Positions 23,876 to 32,828 of a stretch of DNA of 64,000 nucleotides are shown piece by piece. The notes under the pieces were generated by a model that searched no databases, had not been told where the DNA came from, and saw only the letters and a list, made by a program, of their open reading frames with translations. The DNA comes from an uncultured Clostridia bacterium (GTDB taxonomy: Bacteria; Bacillota; Clostridia; Oscillospirales; Acutalibacteraceae): NCBI GenBank assembly GCA_937907605.1, contig CALCYI010000017.1, forward strand, positions 24,592 to 88,591, given 5' to 3'. The translations under genes and the position numbers were made by a program. Within the stretch, counting starts at the first letter, position 1, and each line of letters opens with the position of its first letter.

Positions 23876-24947
23876 AATATCACTTGAAAATTTCAGAAAC
23901 TTTGAGAAATTAGAGGTCTCCTTTGACGACATAAATATCATTTGGGGCGAAAATGCTCAGGGTAAAACAAATTTAATAGAGGCGATATATCTTTTCACAG
24001 GTGCTAAGAGCTTCCGCGGCGCGAGGGACAAGGAGCTCGTTAAGCTCGGCGAGAAAAAAAGCAGACTGAAATTATATTTTGACGACGGCGGCAGAGAACA
24101 GGAAGCCGAAATTAATATTGAAAACAGACGGTCTGTTTCAATAAACGGAGTCAAAAAGAAAAATTCGCAGGAGCTTTCCGATATATTCAAGGCGGTCGTA
24201 TTCAGTCCTGTGCATTTAAGTATGATTAAGGACGGACCGCGGGAAAGAAGGCGTTTCGTCGACGGCGCGCTTTGTCAGCTTAAATCAAATTACAGGAATC
24301 TCCTTAAGGAATACTCCCGTGCGCTGCAGCAGAGAAATTCGCTATTAAAGGATTTAGTAAAGCATCCCGAAATGGAGAGAATGCTCTATATCTGGAACGA
24401 AAACCTTGCGCGAAACGGCGCTAAAATCATTTATCAGCGCCTTAAATACCTTGAAAGCCTTGCACCCTACGTAAACGATATATTTCTCGGAATAAGCAAT
24501 AACAAGGAAAATATTGAGCTTAAATACGCAGGCTGCGACGAATTCAGCACGGATATCAAAGACATTGAAAAAAAGCTTTTAAAGGCATTTGAGGAGTCAA
24601 AAACCGTCGATATAATCAACCGCATCACAACCAAAGGACCGCACAGGGACGATATTGAAATTCTTATTAACGGCAACAGTGCAAGAATTTACGGCTCCCA
24701 GGGACAGCAGAGAAGCTGCGTGCTCGCCCTTAAGCTCGCCGAGGCGGCGCTTTTAAAGCAGATGACGGGTAAGGAGCCTATTGCGCTCCTTGACGACGTT
24801 ATGAGCGAGCTTGACGAGGGACGGCAGGATTATATTTTAAACAATATTGAAAGCTCTCAGGTCTTTATCACCTGCTGTGACAAGGAAACGGTTTTAAGAC
24901 TAAAGCAGGGCAAGACGATACATATAGAAAACGGACAGGTTAAGTAA
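23862..24947 (+). CDS. recF: DNA replication/repair protein RecF
   Basis: 361 residues of an SMC-like ATPase that loads RecA at gaps. Walker A WGENAQGKTNLIEAI is near residue 27, the RDxELV stretch follows, the signature YGSQGQQRSCVLALKLAE is near 280, and Walker B is IALLDDVMSELD. Overlaps yaaA by 14 nt and touches remB by one base. Confidence 0.97.
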   Translation: MKINKISLENFRNFEKLEVSFDDINIIWGENAQGKTNLIEAIYLFTGAKSFRGARDKELVKLGEKKSRLKLYFDDGGREQEAEINIENRRSVSINGVKKKNSQELSDIFKAVVFSPVHLSMIKDGPRERRRFVDGALCQLKSNYRNLLKEYSRALQQRNSLLKDLVKHPEMERMLYIWNENLARNGAKIIYQRLKYLESLAPYVNDIFLGISNNKENIELKYAGCDEFSTDIKDIEKKLLKAFEESKTVDIINRITTKGPHRDDIEILINGNSARIYGSQGQQRSCVLALKLAEAALLKQMTGKEPIALLDDVMSELDEGRQDYILNNIESSQVFITCCDKETVLRLKQGKTIHIENGQVK

Positions 24948-25192
24948 TGTATATCCACCTCGGAGAAAACACGGTAATTACCGATAAAAATATTATAGGC
25001 ATTTTTGATATGGATACCTCGACGGTAAACAAAGCGACGAGGGATTACCTTAAAAACGCCGAGCTTAAGGGAAGGATTGAATACGTAAACTACGAACTCC
25101 CGAAGAGCTTTATTGTAACCGATACGAAAATTTACGTAAGTCCTATTAACACATCAACCTTAAACAAAAGAAGCAAATCAAGTAAATTCTGA
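24947..25192 (+). CDS. remB: RemB/RemA-type DNA-binding regulator (DUF370)
   Basis: 81 residues, starting MYIHLGENTVITDKNIIGIFDMD. In B. subtilis the neighbour of recF is remB (yaaB), a paralogue of the biofilm matrix regulator RemA. The second part contains SFIVTDTKIYVSPINTSTL, as in the family. Placement between recF and gyrB is canonical. Confidence 0.93.
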   Translation: MYIHLGENTVITDKNIIGIFDMDTSTVNKATRDYLKNAELKGRIEYVNYELPKSFIVTDTKIYVSPINTSTLNKRSKSSKF

Positions 25193-25208
25193 AGAATGAG
25201 GAATATTT

Positions 25209-27203
25209 ATGAGCGAAGAAATCAAAGTAACTAATTTAGAGGAAGAGGACATAGATATCGTCGTTACCGACGAGTACAGCGCCGACGATATTCAGGTGCT
25301 CGAAGGGCTCGAGGCGGTAAGAAAGCGCCCCGGTATGTATATCGGCTCTACGGGACCGAGGGGACTCCACCACCTTGTATACGAGATTGTGGATAACTCC
25401 ATTGACGAGGCTCTTGCGGGCGTTTGTACCCATATTGAAACGGAAATCCTCCCGGGTAATATTATCACCGTAAGGGATAACGGACGCGGAATTCCGACGG
25501 GTATTAACGAAAAGACGGGGCTTCCCGCGGTTACGGTAGTTCTAACCGTGCTCCACGCGGGCGGAAAATTCGGCGGCTCGGGCTATAAGGTATCGGGCGG
25601 TCTCCACGGCGTCGGCTCCTCGGTAGTAAACGCGCTTTCGGAATGGCTCGAGGTAGAGGTAACCCAGAACGGACAGGTATACTCACAGCGCTTTGAACGC
25701 GGTATACCCGTAAACGAGCTTCACATTATCGGTGAAAGCGATAATACGGGTACCTTTATCAAATTCAAAGCCGACTCCGAGATTTTCCAGGAAACTACGA
25801 AATACGATTACGATATTCTTCAGAGAAGGCTTAGGGAGCAGGCGTTCCTTAACGCAGGGCTTGCAATCACCCTCACCGACCGCAGAGAGCTTCACGAGAG
25901 AAGCGCCGAGGACAGGAACGAGGACGAGGTTCACACCAACACCTACTGCTACGAGGGCGGTATAAGAGAATTCGTTAAATTCATTAATGAAACGAGGGGC
26001 TATAATCCCATTCAGGACGAAATTATCCATATTTCCACCACTAAGGGCGACCGCTCGGCTGAGGTTGCGCTGTGCTATACAGACCAGTACAGCGAGACTA
26101 TCTACTCCTTTGCCAACAATATCAACACCGTTGACGGCGGTACGCACGAAACGGGCTTCAAAACTGCGCTTACAAGGGTGTTCAACGACTACGGTAAGAA
26201 ATTCGGAATACTCAAGGACAACGACAAGAAGCTTTCGGGCGACGACTGCCGCGAGGGCGTGACCGCGATTATTTCCGTTAAGCTCACCGAGGCTCAGTTT
26301 GAGGGACAGACTAAGGGCAAGCTCGGAAATACCGATATTACGGGGCTTGTATCCTCACTCATTTACGACAAGCTGATGACCTATTTTGAGGAGCATCCCC
26401 AGACCGCAAAGGCAATACTTAACAAAGCCCTTGACGCGTCGAGAGCGAGAGAGGCTGCAAGGAAGGCGAGGGAGAACGCAAGGCGTAAATCCCCGCTCGA
26501 GAGTAATTCCCTCCCCGGTAAGCTTGCAGACTGTACGAGCAACGACCCCTCAAAATGTGAAATCTACATCGTAGAGGGTGACTCCGCGGGAGGCTCCGCC
26601 AAGGAAGGCAGAGACCGTGAGCATATGGCAATCCTTCCCCTCTGGGGCAAGATGCTCAACGTAGAAAAGGCAAGGGTTGACAAGGTTTATTCAAACGAAA
26701 AATTAGTACCCGTCGTAATGGCGCTCGGAACGGGCATAGGCGACGAGTTCGATATTAATAAGCTCAGATATCATAAAATTATAATTATGGCGGACGCCGA
26801 CGTTGACGGCGCGCATATCAGGACGCTGCTGCTCACCTTCTTCTTCCGCTATATGCCGAAAATCATTGAGGAGGGCTACGTATACCTTGCGCAGCCGCCG
26901 CTCTTCAAGGTTTCAAAGGGTAAGAAAGCGCAGTACGCCTTCTCCGACGAGCAGAGGGACGAGATAGTTGAGGAGTTCGGCGGACAGTGCGATATCCAGA
27001 GATATAAAGGTCTCGGCGAGATGGACCCCGAGCAGCTCTGGGAAACCACGATGGACCCCGAATACAGAACGATGCTCCGCGTAACGATTGACGACGCGCA
27101 GCGAGCAAGCGAAAACTTCTCTATTCTTATGGGCGACAACGTTGAACCCCGCCGTGAGTTTATTGAAAAGAATGCTAAGTTCGTACAGAACTTAGACGTT
27201 TAA
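25209..27203 (+). CDS. gyrB: DNA gyrase subunit B
   Basis: 664 residues. The GHKL ATPase domain shows VRKRPGMYIGSTGPRGLHHL, EIVDNSIDEALAG and DNGRGIPT. The Toprim region has EGDSAGGSAKEGRD and DADVDGAHIRTLLLTFFFR. The short tail, without the long insert of Proteobacteria, fits Firmicutes. Together with GyrA it introduces negative supercoils. It begins 16 nt after remB and ends 18 nt before gyrA. Confidence 0.98.
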   Translation: MSEEIKVTNLEEEDIDIVVTDEYSADDIQVLEGLEAVRKRPGMYIGSTGPRGLHHLVYEIVDNSIDEALAGVCTHIETEILPGNIITVRDNGRGIPTGINEKTGLPAVTVVLTVLHAGGKFGGSGYKVSGGLHGVGSSVVNALSEWLEVEVTQNGQVYSQRFERGIPVNELHIIGESDNTGTFIKFKADSEIFQETTKYDYDILQRRLREQAFLNAGLAITLTDRRELHERSAEDRNEDEVHTNTYCYEGGIREFVKFINETRGYNPIQDEIIHISTTKGDRSAEVALCYTDQYSETIYSFANNINTVDGGTHETGFKTALTRVFNDYGKKFGILKDNDKKLSGDDCREGVTAIISVKLTEAQFEGQTKGKLGNTDITGLVSSLIYDKLMTYFEEHPQTAKAILNKALDASRAREAARKARENARRKSPLESNSLPGKLADCTSNDPSKCEIYIVEGDSAGGSAKEGRDREHMAILPLWGKMLNVEKARVDKVYSNEKLVPVVMALGTGIGDEFDINKLRYHKIIIMADADVDGAHIRTLLLTFFFRYMPKIIEEGYVYLAQPPLFKVSKGKKAQYAFSDEQRDEIVEEFGGQCDIQRYKGLGEMDPEQLWETTMDPEYRTMLRVTIDDAQRASENFSILMGDNVEPRREFIEKNAKFVQNLDV

Positions 27204-27221
27204 GGAAAGGAGTGCTTATAA

Positions 27222-29696
27222 ATGAACGAAGAAATTCGCTACGATAATCAAAAAATCGTTGACGTTGAAATAAGCGATGAGATTCGTAAAGCGTTCCTTG
27301 ACTACTCAATGAGCGTTATCGTGTCGCGTGCGCTGCCCGACGTAAGGGACGGCTTAAAGCCCGTACACAGAAGAATTTTATACGCAATGTATAAAAACAA
27401 CCTTTATCCCACCAACCCGTACAGGAAGTGCGCAACCACCGTCGGCGACGTGCTCGGTCATTATCATCCCCACGGCGACGCTTCGGTTTACGACGCTATG
27501 GTAAGGCTTGCGCAGACGTTTTCAATGCGCCACATCCTCGTTGACGGCCACGGCAACTTCGGCTCCATAGACGGAGACCCGCCCGCAGCATACCGTTATA
27601 CCGAGAGCAGACTCTCGAAAACGGCGATGAAAATGCTCGACGATATTAAGAAGGAAACGGTTGACTGGGCGCCGAACTTTGACGATACGGAGAACGAGCC
27701 CACCGTGCTTCCCGCACGCTTCCCGAACCTGCTCGTTAACGGCTCGTCGGGTATCGCGGTAGGTATGGCGACGAATATCCCGCCCCACAATATGCGCGAG
27801 GTTGTCGAGGGAATGTGCTGTTTAATCGACAATCCCGAGGCTGAGCTTGAGGAGCTTATGGAGCATATCAAGGGCCCCGACTTCCCGACCGCCGGTATCA
27901 TTATGGGCGCGAGAGGAATAAGGGAAGCCTATGCAACCGGCAGGGGCAAAATCTATATCCGCGCGCGTGCCGAAATCGTTGAGGCGAAGGGTGACCGCTT
28001 TAAAATCGTTGTATCGGAAATCCCCTACGGCGTTAACAAGGCAAGGCTCATAACCCGTATCGCCGACCTCGTAAAAGAAAAGCGCCTTGAGGGCGTAGCC
28101 GACATTCAGGACTACTCCGACAGACGCGGTATGCATATCGAAATCACCGTAAAGCGCGACGCAAACGCGCAGGTAGTATTAAACAATCTGTATAAATTAA
28201 CCGATATGCAGGTTACCTTCGGCGCAATCCTTCTTGCGCTTGACGACGGCGTTCCGAAGGTTATGAACCTCAAAACGATACTCGAAAAATATATTGTTTT
28301 CCAAAAGGACATAATCAGAAGAAGAACCGAATTTGATTTAAAGAAGGCGCAGGAGAGGGCGCATATCTTAGAGGGACTTGCAAAGGCTATCGACATAGTC
28401 GACGAGGTTATCGCAACTATCCGTGCCTGCAAGGGCGGACAGGCGGAAGCCAAGCAGGCGATTATGGACAAGTTCGGCTTTGACGACCCGCAGGCAAGCG
28501 CAATAGTCGCCTACCGTTTAGGTCAGCTCGCAGGGCTTGAAATAGAAAAGATTATGAACGAGCTCGACGAGCTCCATGCGAAGATTAAGGACTTCACCGA
28601 TATTCTTCAAAACGAACAGCGTATTGACGAAATCATAAAGGCGGAATCCCGCGAAATCGCCGAGAAGTTCGGCGACGAGAGAAGAACGGAAATCTCCGCG
28701 TTCACGGGCGACGTTGACGACGAGGACTTAATTCCCGTTGAGGACTGTATCCTCACCCTCACCGAAAAGGGCTATATGAAGCGCCAGACGGTCGACACCT
28801 ACAAGGCGCAAAACCGCGGCGGCAAGGGTATTATGGGTATGTCAAGGCGCGAGGAGGACTACGCAAAGACTATGTTCACCTGCTCCACCCACGATTATGT
28901 ACTCATCTTTACCAACAAGGGTAAGGTATTCAAGCTCAAGGGCTACCAGATTCCCGAAAGCTCAAGAACGAGCAAGGGTATGAACGTGGTTAACCTTCTC
29001 CCGCTTGAAAGTGAGGAGACCGTATCCGCCATGGTTAAGATACCCGAGGAGGAGGAAAGAGCCTATCTCTGTATGGTAACCAAAAACGGTATTATCAAGC
29101 GTACCGCCATTAATCAGTACGACCATATCAGAAAAACGGGTATTATCGCGATAAATCTTGACGAGGGCGACGAGCTCTGCTGGGTTGACGTTACCGACGG
29201 CGAAAGAAAGCTCGTAGTCGCTACCCACGACGGTATGGCAATCTGCTTTAAGGAGAGCGACGCAAGGCTCATCGGCAGAACCGCAAGGGGCGTTAAGGCT
29301 ATTCAGCTCGGCGAGGGCGACTACGTAGTAGGCTTTGCGGTTGCGCTTGAGGGCAAGCAGCTCCTCACCGTATCCGAAACGGGCTACGGAAGAAAGAGCG
29401 AATTCTCCGATTACCGCGTACAGTCCCGTGCGGGCAAGGGCTTAATTAACTACCGCTGCGCCCAGTTCGGCAAGGTTGCTATGATTGCGCCCGTTGACGA
29501 TTCTAACGACGTTATTATGATTACCACCGACGGAATCGTTATAAGGACGCATGCGGAGCAGATTTCCACCTTCAAGAGACCGAGTAAGGGCGTAAAGGTT
29601 ATGAAGGTTAAGGACGACGAGCGCCTTGCAACCCTCTCGATTGTTGATAAATACGAGGAAGAGGACGAGGAAACCGAGGCTCCCGCAGAGGAATAA
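27222..29696 (+). CDS. gyrA: DNA gyrase subunit A
   Basis: 824 residues. The start has MSVIVSRALPDVRDGLKPVH, and the catalytic tyrosine lies in YRYTESRLS (~residue 126). The six-bladed C-terminal domain carries a GyrA box variant QNRGGKGIMGM instead of QRRGGKG. The quinolone region reads HPHGDASVYD, so residue 87 is Ala where E. coli has Ser83. Mycobacterium tuberculosis has the same Ala. The acidic C-terminal tail is rich in Glu and Asp. GGAAAGGAG precedes the ATG. Confidence 0.97.
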   Translation: MNEEIRYDNQKIVDVEISDEIRKAFLDYSMSVIVSRALPDVRDGLKPVHRRILYAMYKNNLYPTNPYRKCATTVGDVLGHYHPHGDASVYDAMVRLAQTFSMRHILVDGHGNFGSIDGDPPAAYRYTESRLSKTAMKMLDDIKKETVDWAPNFDDTENEPTVLPARFPNLLVNGSSGIAVGMATNIPPHNMREVVEGMCCLIDNPEAELEELMEHIKGPDFPTAGIIMGARGIREAYATGRGKIYIRARAEIVEAKGDRFKIVVSEIPYGVNKARLITRIADLVKEKRLEGVADIQDYSDRRGMHIEITVKRDANAQVVLNNLYKLTDMQVTFGAILLALDDGVPKVMNLKTILEKYIVFQKDIIRRRTEFDLKKAQERAHILEGLAKAIDIVDEVIATIRACKGGQAEAKQAIMDKFGFDDPQASAIVAYRLGQLAGLEIEKIMNELDELHAKIKDFTDILQNEQRIDEIIKAESREIAEKFGDERRTEISAFTGDVDDEDLIPVEDCILTLTEKGYMKRQTVDTYKAQNRGGKGIMGMSRREEDYAKTMFTCSTHDYVLIFTNKGKVFKLKGYQIPESSRTSKGMNVVNLLPLESEETVSAMVKIPEEEERAYLCMVTKNGIIKRTAINQYDHIRKTGIIAINLDEGDELCWVDVTDGERKLVVATHDGMAICFKESDARLIGRTARGVKAIQLGEGDYVVGFAVALEGKQLLTVSETGYGRKSEFSDYRVQSRAGKGLINYRCAQFGKVAMIAPVDDSNDVIMITTDGIVIRTHAEQISTFKRPSKGVKVMKVKDDERLATLSIVDKYEEEDEETEAPAEE

Positions 29697-29784
29697 TTTA
29701 CAAAAAGTTAAATTTATCATAAAAAGCAGGCAATCTATATACAGTATTAATTAAAACCTATTATAGAAAAGAGGAGAAATCATA

Positions 29785-31431
29785 TTGGACAGGGATAATT
29801 ACAATATTGACGATATTCTCGAAGAGGTAAAAAGACATAAGGAAAGCGCTGACGCACCCAAGATTGAGGAAGCACCCGAGGTTGAGGAAATTCCCGAAGT
29901 AGAAGAAGCCCCTGAGGTAGAGGAATTTCTTGATGAGGAGATAATCGAAATCGAGGAAACGCCCGAGGAAGAAGAAATCCCCGAAGCCGAGGAAATAATT
30001 GAAATCGAAGAAGCGCCCGAGGAGGAGGACCTCCCCGAGGCAGAGGCGCAGGACGGTTCGATGGTGAACCTTTTTGACCTTGCCGACGACGAGGATGAAA
30101 AGCCCGAGGAGGACGAACTCCCCATATACGAGGCGGAGCCCGAGGCAGAGGAAGCCCCTGCTAAGAAAAAGGCCACTAAAACCACGAAGATTTTAAGGGC
30201 GGTAATCGCCGTGCTGCTCGTGCTGCTTATCGCGGCAGGCGGCGTGTTCGTATGGGCAAACGGTCTTATTAATAACGTCTTAAAGAACAACGACGAGGAG
30301 TCGACGCAGGTTGCTACCACGGAGGAATGGCAGGGTATGAAAACCCTGACGGAGAACTTCCCCGAAATCAAGGAGACCGAGGCTGACGAGCTTTCCTCCC
30401 TTGAGGATATGATTAAGACCTGGTACTATAACGGCGCGCCCTGCTCCTCCTCCCACGTGCTCAACGTGCTTTTAATCGGCGAGGACACGAGGGGCAAGCA
30501 GATTCTTGAAGAGGGCACGAGGGCGGACTCCGCGATTATCGCGAGCCTTAATATTGATACGAAGCAGATTACCTTAGTTTCCGTACTCCGCGACGCCTGG
30601 GCGTACTGGGAGGGTGAAGCAGGTAACGAGGATAGCGGCGAGTTCGGCAAAATCAACGGCGCAATGTCCCTCGGCAACGTAAGGTGCTATATGCGCTCAA
30701 TTGAAAATCTGTACAAGATTAAGCTCGACGGCTATGCGATAGTAAACTTCACCTCGTTTGAAAAGATTATCAAAACCCTCGGCGGAGTAACGCTCGAGAT
30801 TACCGAGGCTGAAATCAATGAGATTAATAACCACCCGAAGCGCTACGGCAACGTTACTATCGAAAAGACCTTCGAGGGTAAGAAGGGCGAGATGAAGCTT
30901 AACGGCAAGCAGGCGCTCGCGTACTGCAGAATAAGGCATATCGATACCGATAACGCCCGTGCAGACCGCCAGAAAACGACGCTTATCGCGCTGTTTAACC
31001 AGTCCAAGAACGCCTCAACCACAAAGCTCCTTAAGATTGTTCAGGATTTATCCCCCTATATCAAGACGAGCTTTTCAAAGAACGAGATTGTCAAAATTGC
31101 AAGATACGCAATTTCAAAGAACTGGCTTGATTACGAAACGAATATGACGAATATTCCCGAGTACAACCTCAAGGGCGGTAACTTCAAGCCCGAGTACTTA
31201 AGCCAGTGGGTATGGAAGGCGGACTTCCCTGCCGACGCGTATTTCCTCCAGATGAGGCTCTACGGAAAATCAAGCATAACCCTTGCAAAAACGAGGGTTG
31301 ACACCGCTAAGGTTCGCCAGTCGGGCTTCTACAAGGACGGAGCGAGAGCAACCTACGACACGGTGGAAAATAAAAATTACGGCGAGGTTACAACGCTTCC
31401 GCCGACAACCGAAAAAGAGGACGACGAGTAG
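29785..31431 (+). CDS. LytR-CpsA-Psr (LCP) wall-polymer ligase with acidic cytoplasmic N-terminus
   Basis: 548 residues. The start is a TTG with GAGGAG 8 nt upstream; no ATG in frame fits better. Residues 1-130 are an unusual Glu/Pro-rich repeat region built from EAPEVEEIPEVEE-like units. One helix (~133-155) anchors the protein. The LCP domain follows, with VLLIGEDTRG, GTRADSAIIASL, VSVLRDAW and YCRIRHIDTDNARADRQ, so the arginine/aspartate ligands are intact. Such enzymes attach teichoic acid or polysaccharide from a prenyl carrier to peptidoglycan. The acidic tail may bind a cytoplasmic partner. Contrast with the degenerate LCP-like protein at 19860-20783. Confidence 0.9.
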   Translation: MDRDNYNIDDILEEVKRHKESADAPKIEEAPEVEEIPEVEEAPEVEEFLDEEIIEIEETPEEEEIPEAEEIIEIEEAPEEEDLPEAEAQDGSMVNLFDLADDEDEKPEEDELPIYEAEPEAEEAPAKKKATKTTKILRAVIAVLLVLLIAAGGVFVWANGLINNVLKNNDEESTQVATTEEWQGMKTLTENFPEIKETEADELSSLEDMIKTWYYNGAPCSSSHVLNVLLIGEDTRGKQILEEGTRADSAIIASLNIDTKQITLVSVLRDAWAYWEGEAGNEDSGEFGKINGAMSLGNVRCYMRSIENLYKIKLDGYAIVNFTSFEKIIKTLGGVTLEITEAEINEINNHPKRYGNVTIEKTFEGKKGEMKLNGKQALAYCRIRHIDTDNARADRQKTTLIALFNQSKNASTTKLLKIVQDLSPYIKTSFSKNEIVKIARYAISKNWLDYETNMTNIPEYNLKGGNFKPEYLSQWVWKADFPADAYFLQMRLYGKSSITLAKTRVDTAKVRQSGFYKDGARATYDTVENKNYGEVTTLPPTTEKEDDE

Positions 31432-31443
31432 TCGTCCTCTTTT
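31413..31443 (+). terminator. Terminator at the end of the LCP ligase gene
   Basis: AAAAGAGGACGAC-GAGTA-GTCGTCCTCTTTT; the stem contains the stop codon. A short heptamer-like remnant (AATTTGGAATTCGG, ~31451-31464) follows. Confidence 0.85.
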
Positions 31444-31474
31444 AATGCGGAATTTGGAATTCGGAAAAAAGGTA

Positions 31475-31528
31475 TTGACAAAGAGAAATGGTTGTGGTAT
31501 GTTGTAACTGTATTAAGTGAGTTAATAC
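31475..31528 (+). promoter_or_regulatory. Promoter and candidate GntR operator of the ABC transporter operon
   Basis: TTGACA (31475-31480), 17-nt spacer, TATGTT (31498-31503). A perfect palindrome GTATTAA-GTGAG-TTAATAC lies at 31510-31528, on the predicted start site. The first gene of the operon is a YtrA-type GntR repressor, so autoregulation is likely. Confidence 0.7.
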
Positions 31529-31561
31529 ACCTGAGCAACGCTTAACGAAAGGAGGATGCGT

Positions 31562-31936
31562 ATGATTTCTGTAAACTATCGTGACTCGAGACCGCTTTAC
31601 GAGCAGATTAAGGAAGGCGTAATTAAGCTTATCCTTACCCGCGCGCTTAAGCAGGATGAAAAGCTTCCGTCAGTAAGGGAGCTCGCAGTCGAGCTTGCGA
31701 TTAATCCGAACACCATCCAGAGAGCCTACCGCGAGCTTGAAAGCGAGGGCTATATCTATATCGTAACGGGCAGGGGCGCGTTCGTATCTCCGCAGGAGGA
31801 CGCGAAAGCCGACGTCAGTCCCCTTCTCAAGAGCTTTAGGGAGAGCGCCGCAAAGCTGATGTACAGCGGAATGAGCGCCGACGAGCTCAAGGCGGATATA
31901 GATAAAATCTTTAAGGAGGTAAACCGAGATGATTGA
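31562..31936 (+). CDS. GntR family regulator, YtrA subfamily
   Basis: 124 residues. The winged helix is PLYEQIKEGVIKLILTRALKQ, LPSVRELAVELAINPNTIQRAYRELESEGYIY, then a short C-terminal arm rather than a ligand domain, which defines the YtrA subgroup. AAAGGAGG lies 6 nt before the ATG at 31562; the ATG at 31556 would abut the ribosome site and is rejected. The stop overlaps the ABC ATPase gene by 8 nt. These regulators usually repress their own ABC operon and respond to wall-active antibiotics. Confidence 0.92.
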   Translation: MISVNYRDSRPLYEQIKEGVIKLILTRALKQDEKLPSVRELAVELAINPNTIQRAYRELESEGYIYIVTGRGAFVSPQEDAKADVSPLLKSFRESAAKLMYSGMSADELKADIDKIFKEVNRDD

Positions 31937-32828
31937 ACTAAGAAACGTTGTTAAAGCCTTTGACAGCTTTAACGCGCTTGACGGCGTTAATATGCATGTT
32001 GCCGAGGGCTCAATATACGGTCTTGTAGGGCCGAACGGCGCGGGTAAAACCACGCTTATGAACACCCTTTGCGGTATCTATAAGGCAAAGGAAGGCGAAA
32101 TCCTCGTTGACGGCACGCCCGTATTTGAGAATAACGACGTTAAAAAGAGAATAGTATATATCTCAGACGACGTATTTTATTTCCACAATTCCACAACCGA
32201 GGGACTTAAGAATTTTTATAAGGGTATTTATCCCGATTTTGACTACGCGATGTTCGACCGCCTTGCAAAATATTTCCCCTCGATTGACCGCAAGGCGAGC
32301 ATACGCCGACTTTCAAAGGGCATGAAAAAGCAGGTTGCGTTCTGGATTGCAATATGCTGCAAGCCCGATATCCTCGTGCTTGACGAGCCCGTTGACGGAC
32401 TTGACCCGATGATGAGGCATCAGGTATGGGGACTCATTATGAACGAGGTTGCCGAGCGGAATATAACCGTTCTTATCTCCTCGCACAACCTCAGAGAGCT
32501 TGAGGACGTGTGCGACACCGTCGGCATTATGAACAAGGGAAAAATCTTCCTTGAGGCTAAGCTCGACGACCTTAAGACGAGGCTTTCAAAATATCAGGTA
32601 TCCTTTGAAAACGAAACCGATATTCATGCGCTCGGGCTCGATATATTAAAGGAAAAGCAGACGGGCAGAATATACGAGCTTCTTATCGGCGGCGACAGGG
32701 CGGAAATCCGCGAAAGGCTGGAAGCGCTTAATCCGCTCTTTATTGAGGAGCTGCCTATGACGCTTGAGGAAATCTTTATTTATGAAATGGGGGAGGTAGA
32801 CGATGAAATCAAGCAAATGCTTATTTAG
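31929..32828 (+). CDS. ABC transporter ATP-binding protein
   Basis: 299 residues. Walker A is GPNGAGKTTLMN (~34-45), the signature region is RRLSKGMKKQ in place of LSGGQ, Walker B is ILVLDEPVDGLDP, and the switch His is in ISSHNLRELED. The relaxed signature is typical of the YtrB-like exporters next to GntR/YtrA genes. It pairs with the large membrane protein downstream, with which it overlaps by 26 nt. Confidence 0.93.
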   Translation: MIELRNVVKAFDSFNALDGVNMHVAEGSIYGLVGPNGAGKTTLMNTLCGIYKAKEGEILVDGTPVFENNDVKKRIVYISDDVFYFHNSTTEGLKNFYKGIYPDFDYAMFDRLAKYFPSIDRKASIRRLSKGMKKQVAFWIAICCKPDILVLDEPVDGLDPMMRHQVWGLIMNEVAERNITVLISSHNLRELEDVCDTVGIMNKGKIFLEAKLDDLKTRLSKYQVSFENETDIHALGLDILKEKQTGRIYELLIGGDRAEIRERLEALNPLFIEELPMTLEEIFIYEMGEVDDEIKQMLI

